64,000 bases of DNA from Vibrio furnissii CIP 102972. GTDB taxonomy: Bacteria > Pseudomonadota > Gammaproteobacteria > Enterobacterales > Vibrionaceae. The position numbers and the translations under genes are program-made. The stretch is taken from NCBI RefSeq assembly GCF_000176175.1, contig NZ_ACZP01000022.1, positions 68 through 64,067 of the forward strand. The letters are read 5' to 3'. Below the pieces are notes generated by a model. The model searched no databases, was not told the DNA's origin, and saw nothing but the letters and a program-made list of their open reading frames with translations. This document shows positions 1-6,947 of the stretch, piece after piece (position 1 is the first letter of the stretch; the number at the start of each line of letters is the position of its first letter).

Positions 1-164
1 ATATGGACGATATTGGCCACCCGATAACACCCAGCGCTGGGTGCCTTGAAGAACACCGTTTCATCCAGTTTCGGCAATAGCGGAGTGGTATTGTCGACAG
101 ACGTAATTCGATTTCGGATAGATAGCGTGCCATCGGGCGCGACTTCATAAAAGTTAACAATCAT
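1..164 (-). CDS. Hypothetical protein, 5' part only
   Basis: Only the first 54 codons are inside the window; the rest lies to the left. The start is ATG at 164, preceded by a purine-rich AGAAG about 7 bases upstream. The visible peptide begins MIVNFYEVAPDG and has no signal peptide or obvious transmembrane segment. I do not recognise the family. It is transcribed leftward, divergent from the small gene at 367. It belongs to the accessory region that ends at the integrase. The open frame to the window edge and the plausible start support a real gene, but no function can be given. Confidence 0.55.
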   Translation of the reverse strand, partial: MIVNFYEVAPDGTLSIRNRITSVDNTTPLLPKLDETVFFKAPSAGCYRVANIVH

Positions 165-366
165 GCGCTTCTCTGGGGTTGTTCAGTGAATGTCCTGTAC
201 TAAAACAACGTGGCAGAATAATCAATGCCATGATTGCAAAACTGACAAGTAGGACCTCTCGAACTACCCTTAAGTGGGTATCCTGCCTCTATTGCCCACC
301 TCAGTATTACGGCCAACGTTGCGGCGGATTTTTAAAAGTGCCCATGCAATGTGTGAGAGATTTGAG

Positions 367-615
367 ATGAAAGAAAGAGTCTACCATGAGGCGCTGCTGG
401 TTATTCAGGCGCTGGTTGTGCCTGGCACTCGCTATCCCGAGGCTTTTTGCACGAGAGACTTTATCCAACAATGCCAGCTTTGTGGGATGTCCGGGAGCGT
501 TAGCCTGTCCGATGCGAATCGGTTGTTGCGCGAACTGACTCAAAGATATGATGCGGTATGGCAAGGCTGCCAATTTGACCCTGACTGCAACTTAAGTTGG
601 TACTATCGCCGCTGA
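367..615 (+). CDS. Small hypothetical protein (82 aa)
   Basis: An 82-residue soluble protein of unknown function, beginning MKERVYHEALLV and ending in WYYRR. An in-frame start exists at 274, but the stretch it adds is basic and unlike a domain. ATG 367 follows a purine-rich GAGAGATTTGAG, so I use it. There are four cysteines in total (near residues 37, 47, 50 and 75) without a clean CxxC pair pattern. The middle (about residues 40-70) looks like a short helical, possibly winged-helix, segment. No family recognised. A rho-independent terminator follows at 788-812. Confidence 0.55.
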   Translation: MKERVYHEALLVIQALVVPGTRYPEAFCTRDFIQQCQLCGMSGSVSLSDANRLLRELTQRYDAVWQGCQFDPDCNLSWYYRR

Positions 616-931
616 ACCAATTGACGAACCCATGTTCCGCGCGGTTTGTTTCACCAGAGTCATTAGGACATGAGTCACATTTCCGCATCTCCGTTCATCG
701 TGTCATGCACGTTTGCCTATACTGAGGGAATAGAGGCCCTACCCAACCTCTATAATGTAAGTATCACGATTGATAAACCCTCAAAGCAGCCGCCGTTTGG
801 CGGCTCTTTTTTCAATGACTAAGCGCACAGTTCTCTCGCCATTCTTCCAAAATTGATTTACGAACAGAACGTCGTTCGTTTACAGTTAAGCATAACCACA
901 TCACGACCGACATGGATGTAAGAGGTGAACC
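616..931. other. Intergenic region with a terminator
   Basis: This 316-base gap separates two rightward small genes. It holds a TATAAT-like hexamer near 751 without a convincing -35 partner, and the rho-independent terminator at 788-812. Nothing else was seen; the reverse-strand reading frame that overlaps its right part is opposite the 70-residue gene and has no start signal. Confidence 0.6.
788..812 (+). terminator. Rho-independent terminator
   Basis: A perfect 7-bp stem (AGCCGCC / GGCGGCT) with a GTTT loop is followed by a run of six T on the plus strand. It probably ends transcription of the 82-residue gene at 367-615. Confidence 0.8.
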
Positions 932-1144
932 ATGATGCACAGCCATGCTGACAGTTGGGACCGATACCATGCTGCCTGCGAACGCCTGGCACTGCTCGAA
1001 GCCAGCTATAACCATACGCAGCACCGTTATCTTCAAGGTCAGGTTTCTCAGGAAGTGTACGAACTGGCGTGGAGTCTGAAACTCTCGGCAGAGCGACAAG
1101 TCCAAATTTTACGTCACCAGCTCGCGATGGAAGTTTGCGGCTGA
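932..1144 (+). CDS. Small helical hypothetical protein (70 aa)
   Basis: A 70-residue protein starting MMHSHADSWDRYHAACERL, with a good ribosome site (AGAGGTGAA) just upstream of ATG 932. Composition (Ala, Leu, Glu, Gln, His) and spacing suggest two helices, roughly residues 8-35 and 40-65. There is no signal peptide. It ends 22 bases before the EAL-domain gene in the same direction, so the two are probably co-transcribed, and this could be a partner of that protein. No family recognised; the partnership is inference from spacing only. Confidence 0.6.
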   Translation: MMHSHADSWDRYHAACERLALLEASYNHTQHRYLQGQVSQEVYELAWSLKLSAERQVQILRHQLAMEVCG

Positions 1145-1166
1145 GAGCAGAACGAAGGAGTCACTG

Positions 1167-2912
1167 ATGGCCCCCGTATCAACGTCAACTCAATCCGAAT
1201 CGTCACGCACCATGGACCAGGCTGCTTTTATCTCGGCGGCGGAGTCCAAAATGCACACCGCACGGTATCAGAACATCTCGCTGGTGCTTGCCATTAAGCC
1301 CGCCAGTCTGGATCCCAGAGCGTTTGACGTTTTCCACAAAGTCATGCAAACCGTGAAAAGTGCTCAGGTGGTCGGGAATCTGAATCAGAATTTCCTGTTG
1401 GTCTACGTGTGCGAACCGATATGCATTAGCCAAAACCAGGCCCGCGCGATTCATTTCAGCATTCGTCATTTCTTTTCTGAAGTGAAGCAGGCCGATGAGC
1501 GCATGTATCGGTTTTTAATTTCCGGGAAAGTTGGTGTGTCGGTGTTGGGGAAGGACACCCATTCCATGAAGACGGCAGTCGTGCATGCTTCTCAGGCGAC
1601 ATTGGCTCAGCAAGCCGGACATAAAAGCCGTATACAGTTCTACGATACCGATTTGCAACTGACGATTAAGCGCTACGTGCTGTTAGAGGACCTTGTACGA
1701 GATGCCATCGAGAAAGGCGCGATAGGCGTTCAGTACCAACCTATTATACGGTGTCAGGACTGGGTGGTGGCTGGCTATGAGGCGCTGTGCCGTTTTAACC
1801 TGGACGCGGCGCTTAACGCGACAACCACGGAGTTGATTGGGCTCGCTGAAGATTTAAATCTCATCTCAGAGTTGGATTTACTGACTTACCAGAACGCGTT
1901 TTCCCAGTGTGCGCCGTGGCTGAAAAAGTCCGGTCGTTTCCTGAATCTCAACCTTTCGCCGAATACCCAACAGAGTTTGTCCGAAGTCCTGGAATGCATG
2001 GTGCTGCTTGCGAAGCAGGAGCAGGTCGAGCCACGGCACATTGTCATCGACATGAATGAAGTCAAAAGTCCTGCGGCAACGCTCGATGTCTCAACGCTAC
2101 TTCCGGAGTTTCGTCAGCGGGGCGTACAGTTTGCGCTGGACGACTTGTCCGAGGGATTCCGACTGGCTGACCTACTGAGCCAAGGACAATTTCAGTACCT
2201 CAGAGTCAGCCGCGAGCTGATTGAACGCAGCCATGAGCGGGGGGAATACTACCAGGTCATTAAGCTGTTGGTCAGACTATGCCACCGCCTGGACGTTGAG
2301 GTGATTGCTGAAGGTATCGAAACGCCGGACGAAGCCCGTTTGCTGTCTTACCTGGGGGTGGACTATATGCAAGGGTACCTGTTTGCTAAGCCGGTTGATT
2401 ATGGCGACCTACAGGAGGCGGAGAAACAGCTCGAGACGATACTTCGACAGCTGCATGCCGATGGCCTGACGGATAGCTCGGATGCGGATGAAGAAGCCAT
2501 CACCTTACTCAATATTGCCAGCAAAAGCCTGCCTCGTTTAGACCCCGGTGAGCCGCTCATCCTGGCTAACGAATACTTAAAACCCGACGCCATTAATGTG
2601 ATCCCCGTTATCAACAAAGGGGAATGTGTCGGATTGGTGGACAAAGCTCAGCTCAATCTTCATCTGACTCCGGCCATGGGAACTGAACATGAAACTATGA
2701 AAGAAGCGGGCATCTGGAATAAGCCTGTTGCCAGTATGATGAATACGCAACTGACCATCATGGACGCACAGGCGCTGCTCACGGATGTGCTCCCGTTACT
2801 CAAAGAGAGCGCGCTTTCTCTGCCCATCGTTTTGGTCTCCGATAATCGCTATAAAGGCTTGGTGACGGAAACGGACATTACACACTATCTCTTAAAGCGG
2901 CTAAAATTGTAG
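1167..2912 (+). CDS. Degenerate GGDEF-EAL protein with C-terminal CBS pair
   Basis: A 581-residue cytoplasmic protein of the c-di-GMP family. ATG 1167 has an AAGGAG site upstream. Residues about 20-175 resemble a GGDEF domain whose signature is lost (VGNLNQNF where GGDEF would be), so cyclase activity is unlikely. Residues about 180-420 are an EAL domain: GYEALCR (about 203), NLNLSPN and EGIETPDE are kept. However, the loop-6 motif DDFGTG reads DDLSEG (about 325-330) and the lysine motif LKID reads LRVS, positions normally needed for phosphodiesterase activity. Residues about 440-581 look like two CBS motifs, which usually bind adenine nucleotides. It could be a c-di-GMP-binding effector rather than an enzyme. 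The 70-residue gene precedes it by 22 bases. Confidence 0.88.
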   Translation: MAPVSTSTQSESSRTMDQAAFISAAESKMHTARYQNISLVLAIKPASLDPRAFDVFHKVMQTVKSAQVVGNLNQNFLLVYVCEPICISQNQARAIHFSIRHFFSEVKQADERMYRFLISGKVGVSVLGKDTHSMKTAVVHASQATLAQQAGHKSRIQFYDTDLQLTIKRYVLLEDLVRDAIEKGAIGVQYQPIIRCQDWVVAGYEALCRFNLDAALNATTTELIGLAEDLNLISELDLLTYQNAFSQCAPWLKKSGRFLNLNLSPNTQQSLSEVLECMVLLAKQEQVEPRHIVIDMNEVKSPAATLDVSTLLPEFRQRGVQFALDDLSEGFRLADLLSQGQFQYLRVSRELIERSHERGEYYQVIKLLVRLCHRLDVEVIAEGIETPDEARLLSYLGVDYMQGYLFAKPVDYGDLQEAEKQLETILRQLHADGLTDSSDADEEAITLLNIASKSLPRLDPGEPLILANEYLKPDAINVIPVINKGECVGLVDKAQLNLHLTPAMGTEHETMKEAGIWNKPVASMMNTQLTIMDAQALLTDVLPLLKESALSLPIVLVSDNRYKGLVTETDITHYLLKRLKL

Positions 2913-2948
2913 CGTTGTCTTTCGTTTGCGTTGGGCTGGAAGTCAGGG

Positions 2949-3164
2949 ATGAATCGATATTACGTAAATAAATGTGTGAATTCGCAAGGGCACCATGAGG
3001 TTCACCGATTGGGCTGTGCTCTGCAGGCTGAAATAGAAAGCCGAATCTATTTGGGCGTATTCCCATCAGGGACGATGGCCTTGGTGTTTGCGCGTCGATT
3101 GTATGGTGATTCGCAGTACTGCGTGCTTTGCAGAAACACCGATAGCAGTGAACCCGTTACATAG
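2949..3164 (+). CDS. Small Cys-containing hypothetical protein (71 aa)
   Basis: I place the start at ATG 2949, preceded by CAGGG and giving MNRYYVNK; an in-frame ATG at 2931 would add six residues without a better ribosome site. The arrangement YYVN...HHEVH..GC...YLGVF...A...YCVLC matches a small family widespread in bacteria (typically YYVNKNAQ..GDHEVH..GC), usually annotated only as hypothetical. The conserved His and Cys positions (EVHRLGC, then YCVLC) suggest metal binding, which is inference. The gene starts 36 bases after the EAL gene and may share its transcript. Confidence 0.65.
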   Translation: MNRYYVNKCVNSQGHHEVHRLGCALQAEIESRIYLGVFPSGTMALVFARRLYGDSQYCVLCRNTDSSEPVT

Positions 3165-3305
3165 CCGCTCTCCTAAATGAGAACTCCACCTGAGGAGTGT
3201 TGAAAATAACGTTGAGCAAATGACCCTGACAGGTCATAGGCAAGTCTTCGGTTCGTTGACTACTCTTTTTCTACCACTCACTATTTAGAATGGAGAAAGA
3301 GTGTG

Positions 3306-3578
3306 ATGCTCATTTGTGACGATACCAGACAGTTCATCATCGCGACAATTGACGATATGCAGACTCGTCTCAGTGACGATAAGCCGGTCTGCGCTCGCTT
3401 ACAGTTGACGAATGACTGGCTCAAGCTTTGGATTGACTATCAATACTGGGATATGGTTTTTCATCTCGAGCGACCGGTTGAAGGGATGCTGGCAACGTCA
3501 GAGCTGAATATCTTCGCGTTTACGGCTGAGCATATTGCTGATGCATTAATCAGAGACTTGGAGAGAAAGTCGATGTGA
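3306..3578 (+). CDS. Small hypothetical protein (90 aa)
   Basis: A 90-residue acidic soluble protein starting MLICDDTRQF. ATG 3306 sits about 10 bases after GGAGAAAG; a GTG one codon upstream (3303) is an alternative. It is rich in Asp, Trp and Tyr around DWLKLWIDYQYWDMVFHLE, and ends in a helix with Arg and Lys. There is no signal peptide or membrane segment. No family recognised. It lies 141 bases after the previous gene, so it may have its own promoter. Confidence 0.6.
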   Translation: MLICDDTRQFIIATIDDMQTRLSDDKPVCARLQLTNDWLKLWIDYQYWDMVFHLERPVEGMLATSELNIFAFTAEHIADALIRDLERKSM

Positions 3579-3720
3579 CTGAAGATGAATGATGTCACCA
3601 TCACCGTGGTACTGCTATGGTTAGCGTGTTTCCGTTGACGTACTTCTCTGCGCCCGAGTTAACATAAATGCCGAGTGTCACAGAGGCCACATTGCTGGTC
3701 TCTAGGGGGCGTCGTTCGTA

Positions 3721-3888
3721 ATGATTCGTCCCCGTTACTGCGAACGCGTATCGTCAAACGGGAAAGCCCGTATTCTTTGCTATGTGCAACCAGCGCAGAA
3801 ACTCAAATGGGTTTCAGTTCATGTAGCACAGCACGTGAGTGCCATCATCTTGAACGCAGACTCTGGGCTTTACTGCGATGGACAATGA
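3721..3888 (+). CDS. Possible 55-aa protein
   Basis: A 55-codon frame starting MIRPRYCERVSSNGKARI, opened by ATG 3721 with AGGGGG 11 bases upstream. The peptide has alternating hydrophobic stretches (KWVSVHVAQHVSAIILNAD), which looks like protein rather than chance. A longer frame at 3675-3911 overlaps it, but its Arg/Ser/Leu-rich peptide looks random, so I prefer this one. No family recognised. Confidence is low because the gene is short and its ribosome site is spaced widely. Confidence 0.35.
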   Translation: MIRPRYCERVSSNGKARILCYVQPAQKLKWVSVHVAQHVSAIILNADSGLYCDGQ

Positions 3889-3948
3889 CACTCACGCTGT
3901 TGTCATTGTAGCGCATCATTCTATGAAATTTTCAGGGAGGAGTTAGGT

Positions 3949-4212
3949 ATGGACAGGAAACAGCGACAAGAGTGGTTATTACAAAGACGCAACGGTTTTC
4001 TTCACTATGTATACACTAAGGGGCTGGCTTGGGCATTTGCATTCGTGTTTGGTTTGGAGTTTCTAAACAATGACTTTTATCTGGATGTCATCTCACCAGG
4101 CTCAGTACATTTATACATGACCACGCTCTTGGTTGCCTTTATTTGCTCTGCGATAAATTGGACGTGCAATGAATGCAGTTTAAAGCGCTCAAAAGTAAAT
4201 CCTCCAACCTAA
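3949..4212 (+). CDS. Small predicted membrane protein (87 aa)
   Basis: An 87-residue protein starting MDRKQRQEWLLQRRNG, with a strong ribosome site (GGGAGGAG) 8 bases before ATG 3949. A basic N-terminus is followed by two hydrophobic segments, about residues 25-40 (GLAWAFAFVFGLEFL) and 57-73 (TTLLVAFICSAI), consistent with two membrane passes and a cytoplasmic tail containing CNECSLKRSK. No family recognised. It converges on the lipoprotein gene at 4352-5770. Confidence 0.65.
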   Translation: MDRKQRQEWLLQRRNGFLHYVYTKGLAWAFAFVFGLEFLNNDFYLDVISPGSVHLYMTTLLVAFICSAINWTCNECSLKRSKVNPPT

Positions 4213-4324
4213 AATCGATAAAATGGAGGACAATGGATCTTCTCAACGATACACATGTCTAGATGCGTTCCCGGTCGCAACTCATGAAGCATTGTAAACT
4301 ACCTCAGAAATCGAAATTAGTAAC

Positions 4325-4347
4325 AAGGCGCCCAATCGAGCGCCCTT
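4325..4347 (-). terminator. Hairpin after the lipoprotein gene
   Basis: An imperfect stem (AAGGCGC and GCGCCCTT, one bulged base) lies just past the lipoprotein stop on its strand. The following bases (GTTACTAATTT) give only a weak U-tract, so termination there is likely but not certain. Confidence 0.45.
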
Positions 4348-4351
4348 GAGT

Positions 4352-5770
4352 TCAGTGAGTTGTTCTGCATCTGCCTTGGTAAGGCAGATTGCATCGATAC
4401 TGATGCAAATTCTTAGTGATGACCGAAGGCACTTGGTAGAGATTAGCGACGTCTTCATCGTAGTTTTCCAAACCAAGGTCACAGGCTTGAACCACACCAT
4501 CTTTAAAATCCCACTTTCTCAGTGCATTTGGGTAATCACAACCGACCAACTCCATAGCTTTCGGGAGAGTGGTCGCAACTAATGTTTTTTGGATGGGGCC
4601 GTGGCAGAACCAAATGTCCTTCTGACCACTCTTCGGCTCTTTGAGCGTCCAGCAGTAGGCAATCGCCTCTTTGAAGTCTTTAGTTCGTGCTGTACTTATA
4701 GGTTTAGCATTCGCACCGGTTTGTTGAGTTGGGTTAGCCTGAACGGTTGTCCCGTTGGTTGACGGTTGACTTGAAGCAGCAGACGCGACAGATGGTGCCG
4801 TCGTTGTTTTATTTCCGGCTTGGGTAGCACTTTTCATCGTAGCCAGAGCCTGCTCTCTCTTTTCCATGCGATCCATGTAAGTCGGTTGGATTTGCGCGTA
4901 CTGCTTACTCAGGTTCGGTCGGGGAATGTAGTTGTTAGTATTCGATTGGCTGTATGTAGGCAGTGTTTTAACGCTAGTATCGAAGTTTGCCAACCCTTGG
5001 CGGATACCTGCGCTGACCGCTTCACTATCTCGTTTCTTCTGTTCTGCAACCATCTGGTTGTAGGCTTTAGATGCTTCGGAACTCTTATCTCCTTTGGCTG
5101 CCAGGTAAGCAAGTGAGGTATTAACACGCTTAATGGACGCGGCTGTTCGGGATAAATCCGCTTCCTGAAACTGTTCTGGTGTCTTGTGCAGTGAGTCCAT
5201 AAAGCCCTCACACTTTCTCATCGAAAGGTAGGATGATGACTTGAGGCATGGGTGACTCGATTCAAACCCAATGACAAAGGTAATCTGCTCTTCAACGATT
5301 GCGGTTTCAACTTCGTTGGGAAGGTTTTTCCACGTTCTGTCGATCGTCAATATTGTTGAGCCATCACCAAGGACATATCGCCAAGAGCGAGTCTGAGTGC
5401 TGTCCCAACCTCTTCTAAAGTAGTAACTCACCACGTGTCCACCCGCGACGATAGGGTAGTGCTCCTTCAGAACTTGATCGAACGTACCGATACCGCGTGT
5501 CATTGCTTCAAACCAATCTCCTGAACGTCCCCAGAAATCCCATTGTGTGTTGAACGTAAAGCGGCATGAATTACCTTTCCACGCTTTGGTGGAATCTAGG
5601 CAGTACTGTTCCATACGGTTGATAACGTATTGAGAGGATTTGGTCATCTCTTCAGGCGTCTCCGTGGGTTCATCACTGTGCCCCCAAATTGCCTGGTGCA
5701 TCCCATAAGTGCAGCCCGTTAACATTGCGGTGAGCAATAGTAACGCTGGAAATAGAACCTTATTGGTCAT
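4352..5770 (-). CDS. Putative lipoprotein with Cys-rich C-terminal domain (472 aa)
   Basis: The N-terminus MTNKVLFPALLLLTAMLTGC is a lipoprotein signal peptide with lipobox LTGC and lipidated Cys20. After it comes a globular region of about 190 residues (contains WDFWGRSGDWFEAMTRG and several Trp), then a helical, Ala/Lys/Glu-rich part (about 195-300), then a Ser/Thr/Gln/Asn-rich linker (about 315-365). A C-terminal domain of about 105 residues carries at least six cysteines, which may form disulfides in the periplasm. No family recognised. The gene is alone on its strand within the accessory region. Placement in the outer membrane is inference from the lipobox. Confidence 0.75.
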   Translation of the reverse strand: MTNKVLFPALLLLTAMLTGCTYGMHQAIWGHSDEPTETPEEMTKSSQYVINRMEQYCLDSTKAWKGNSCRFTFNTQWDFWGRSGDWFEAMTRGIGTFDQVLKEHYPIVAGGHVVSYYFRRGWDSTQTRSWRYVLGDGSTILTIDRTWKNLPNEVETAIVEEQITFVIGFESSHPCLKSSSYLSMRKCEGFMDSLHKTPEQFQEADLSRTAASIKRVNTSLAYLAAKGDKSSEASKAYNQMVAEQKKRDSEAVSAGIRQGLANFDTSVKTLPTYSQSNTNNYIPRPNLSKQYAQIQPTYMDRMEKREQALATMKSATQAGNKTTTAPSVASAASSQPSTNGTTVQANPTQQTGANAKPISTARTKDFKEAIAYCWTLKEPKSGQKDIWFCHGPIQKTLVATTLPKAMELVGCDYPNALRKWDFKDGVVQACDLGLENYDEDVANLYQVPSVITKNLHQYRCNLPYQGRCRTTH

Positions 5771-5872
5771 CTTGTGAGCCCATCATGTCATTGTTGTTAT
5801 TGATAGAAAGTATAAATCAGGCAAATCAATAAACAATTATGCATTGGTTTGAATCGGATATGATTTCTGTAG

Positions 5873-5962
5873 GCCACAGCCAAACCAGAGACTCCTGAAG
5901 GTGGTGAATTTGAAAAGTTAGCTGCATTAGTTGAAGAGTATGAGGAAAAACACTTCCCATTT
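5873..5962 (+). pseudogene. HigA-like antitoxin remnant
   Basis: In the plus frame that opens right after a TAG at 5870-5872, thirty codons read ATAKPETPEGGEFEKL... and then VEEYEEKHFPF. This matches the conserved block found near the start of many HigA-type helix-turn-helix antitoxins (TPEG.E...L..LVE.YEEKH.P). The frame then continues into unrelated sequence (NNCNPLLPPP) and stops near 6039, so the DNA-binding domain is gone, and no HigB toxin is seen upstream. I read it as the remains of a toxin-antitoxin pair; HigBA pairs are common in Vibrio integron cassettes. Confidence 0.6.
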
Positions 5963-6059
5963 AATAACTGTAATCCACTTTTGCCCCCTCCTAAGCTAGA
6001 ATTGTGTTGTGTCTCATTTCTATACACAGGGATTTGACCTATTTTTTCTTATTCTGAAT

Positions 6060-6173
6060 CGCCACTGATTCCCAACGCATGGTATTTTTCATTCCATCGT
6101 TGGGTTTTGTGATTATGGTGCAATGGTTTAGGTTCGGTGGTAGCTTTGCTAATTGCTTAACTTGGCGCTAGCC
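6060..6173 (+). repeat. Degenerate attC-like (Vibrio integron) site
   Basis: The stretch has an inner hairpin (CCCAACG c ATGG at 6072-6083, CCAT CGTTGGG at 6095-6105), a TTTTGTG..TATGGTG..GGTTTAGGTTCGGTGG spacer, and an end reading TTAACTTGGCGCTAGCC. This layout is like the Vibrio-type integron attC repeats, whose right end normally reads GGCGTTAG; here the core GTTAGCC appears as GCTAGCC. The left arm is shortened. A small gene begins 14 bases after it, which is the usual spacing in a gene cassette. The call rests on remembered repeat architecture, not on an alignment. Confidence 0.5.
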
Positions 6174-6186
6174 ATCAGGGAGGAAA

Positions 6187-6393
6187 ATGGAAAATTTAAC
6201 CAATGATATCATCACATTACTTCAGTATTTATTACCCGGTTTCGTTGCTGCGTGGATGTTCTATAGCTTGACCTCTTATCCAAAACCTTCACAGTTCGAG
6301 AGGGTAGTTCAGGCTTTGATATTCACGATTTTTATTCAAGCTATCGTCGTTGTAATCGAATATGGAATAGTGAGGATGTGTGCTGAATACTAG
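6187..6393 (+). CDS. DUF6338-like small membrane protein, probably truncated
   Basis: A 68-residue frame starting MENLTNDIITLLQYLLPGF, with GGGAGG 5 bases before ATG 6187. It holds one or two hydrophobic helices (about 8-30 and 42-62) and the motif LTSYPKPSQFERVVQAL. This N-terminal block resembles DUF6338 family proteins, which are clearly longer, so the gene looks cut short after its second helix. It begins directly after the attC-like site, as a cassette gene would. Whether the short product is made is unknown; it may be a pseudogene. Confidence 0.55.
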   Translation: MENLTNDIITLLQYLLPGFVAAWMFYSLTSYPKPSQFERVVQALIFTIFIQAIVVVIEYGIVRMCAEY

Positions 6394-6617
6394 TTAGATG
6401 GCATACCTCAAAAGCACCAACCTTAAGCTATACAGGTGAAGATAAAGAACACTTTGGCATTTCTTTAGTTACCTTAGATAATATAATGAAATTGAAGGCT
6501 AGTAAGAGCTGGAAAGGTGAGAAAGAAACTCTAAAAAGGATATCACCCGATTTAGTTCCACTTTACAAACTAAGACTCCCGCTTCATGATGGAAATCTTC
6601 TTAAATGTGTGGGTTGA
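6387..6617 (+). pseudogene. Unidentified coding remnant
   Basis: A plus-strand open frame between TGA 6384-6386 and TGA 6615-6617 reads like protein (contains LSYTGEDKEHFGISLV, KASKSWKGEKETLKR and PDLVPLYKLRLPLHDGN) but has no start codon near its beginning. The only ATG, at 6486, has no ribosome site and would give 43 residues. It overlaps the end of the DUF6338-like gene. I do not recognise it; it may be the tail of a gene whose front was deleted, perhaps in the same event that truncated its neighbour. Confidence 0.4.
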
Positions 6618-6769
6618 GAGATAACCCGCCAAAGTATTGGCAGATTAACGCTGTTAATTCTTCTTGTGAAAATTCATTGCACTTATTGTTAATAGTTATG
6701 GTTAACGGATGTGACTTGTTGATGTAATGTGATATAAGTTGATTATGAGAGGTCACGGAGGACAAGTTT
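6394..6769. other. AT-rich region with one coding remnant
   Basis: Apart from the remnant ending at 6617, bases 6618-6769 show no gene. They carry several TTAAC/GTTAA words (for example near 6651 and 6690) that look like AT-rich promoter sequence before the microprotein gene at 6770. No clear attC-like site was seen here. Confidence 0.5.
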
Positions 6770-6889
6770 ATGCAGTGTAATCACTTAGGCAGTCTACAAC
6801 GTGTTAAACGTAATATTTGGCATAAATTTTTCGGTATAAGAGAAGTGTATATGTGTCAGAAATGTGGAAAAAAAGTGACATTTCGCTGA
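6770..6889 (+). CDS. Zinc-ribbon-like microprotein (39 aa)
   Basis: A 39-residue protein, MQCNHLGSLQRVKRNI... ending CQKCGKKVTFR, with a strong ribosome site (CGGAGGA, 8 bases before ATG 6770). It has CNH near the N-terminus (Cys3, His5) and a CxxC pair near residues 29-32, a plausible zinc-binding set, and a net positive charge from many Arg and Lys. A nucleic-acid or protein-binding role is inference. It is too short for most gene callers. It sits alone between the cassette debris and the membrane-anchored gene at 6948. Confidence 0.55.
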   Translation: MQCNHLGSLQRVKRNIWHKFFGIREVYMCQKCGKKVTFR

Positions 6890-6947
6890 TGCATCCATAA
6901 AGCCGGATAGCTAAGGATAATTGAGGTTGTTTTAGGGAAGTGAACAC

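Larger units (their letters stand above)
5771..6186. other. Gene-debris region
   Basis: This 416-base stretch has no intact gene. It contains a HigA-like antitoxin stub (5873-5962) and a degenerate integron attC-like site (about 6060-6173), listed separately. The reverse-strand frame over 5797-6027 runs opposite the stub and looks non-coding. The stretch is visibly richer in A and T than the core genome further right. Confidence 0.6.

Noticed and set aside
812..1105. 97-codon minus-strand frame
   Set aside because: Runs opposite the 70-residue gene, which has the better ribosome site; peptide looks random.
3675..3911. 78-codon plus-strand frame
   Set aside because: Peptide is Arg/Ser/Leu-rich with no domain or good ribosome site; the overlapping 55-codon frame at 3721 reads better.
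5797..6027. 76-codon minus-strand frame
   Set aside because: Lies opposite the HigA stub; Ser/Asn-rich random-looking peptide and no ribosome site.
6618..6769. Possible second attC site after the cassette gene
   Set aside because: TTAAC words are present but no paired arms of attC type could be drawn.
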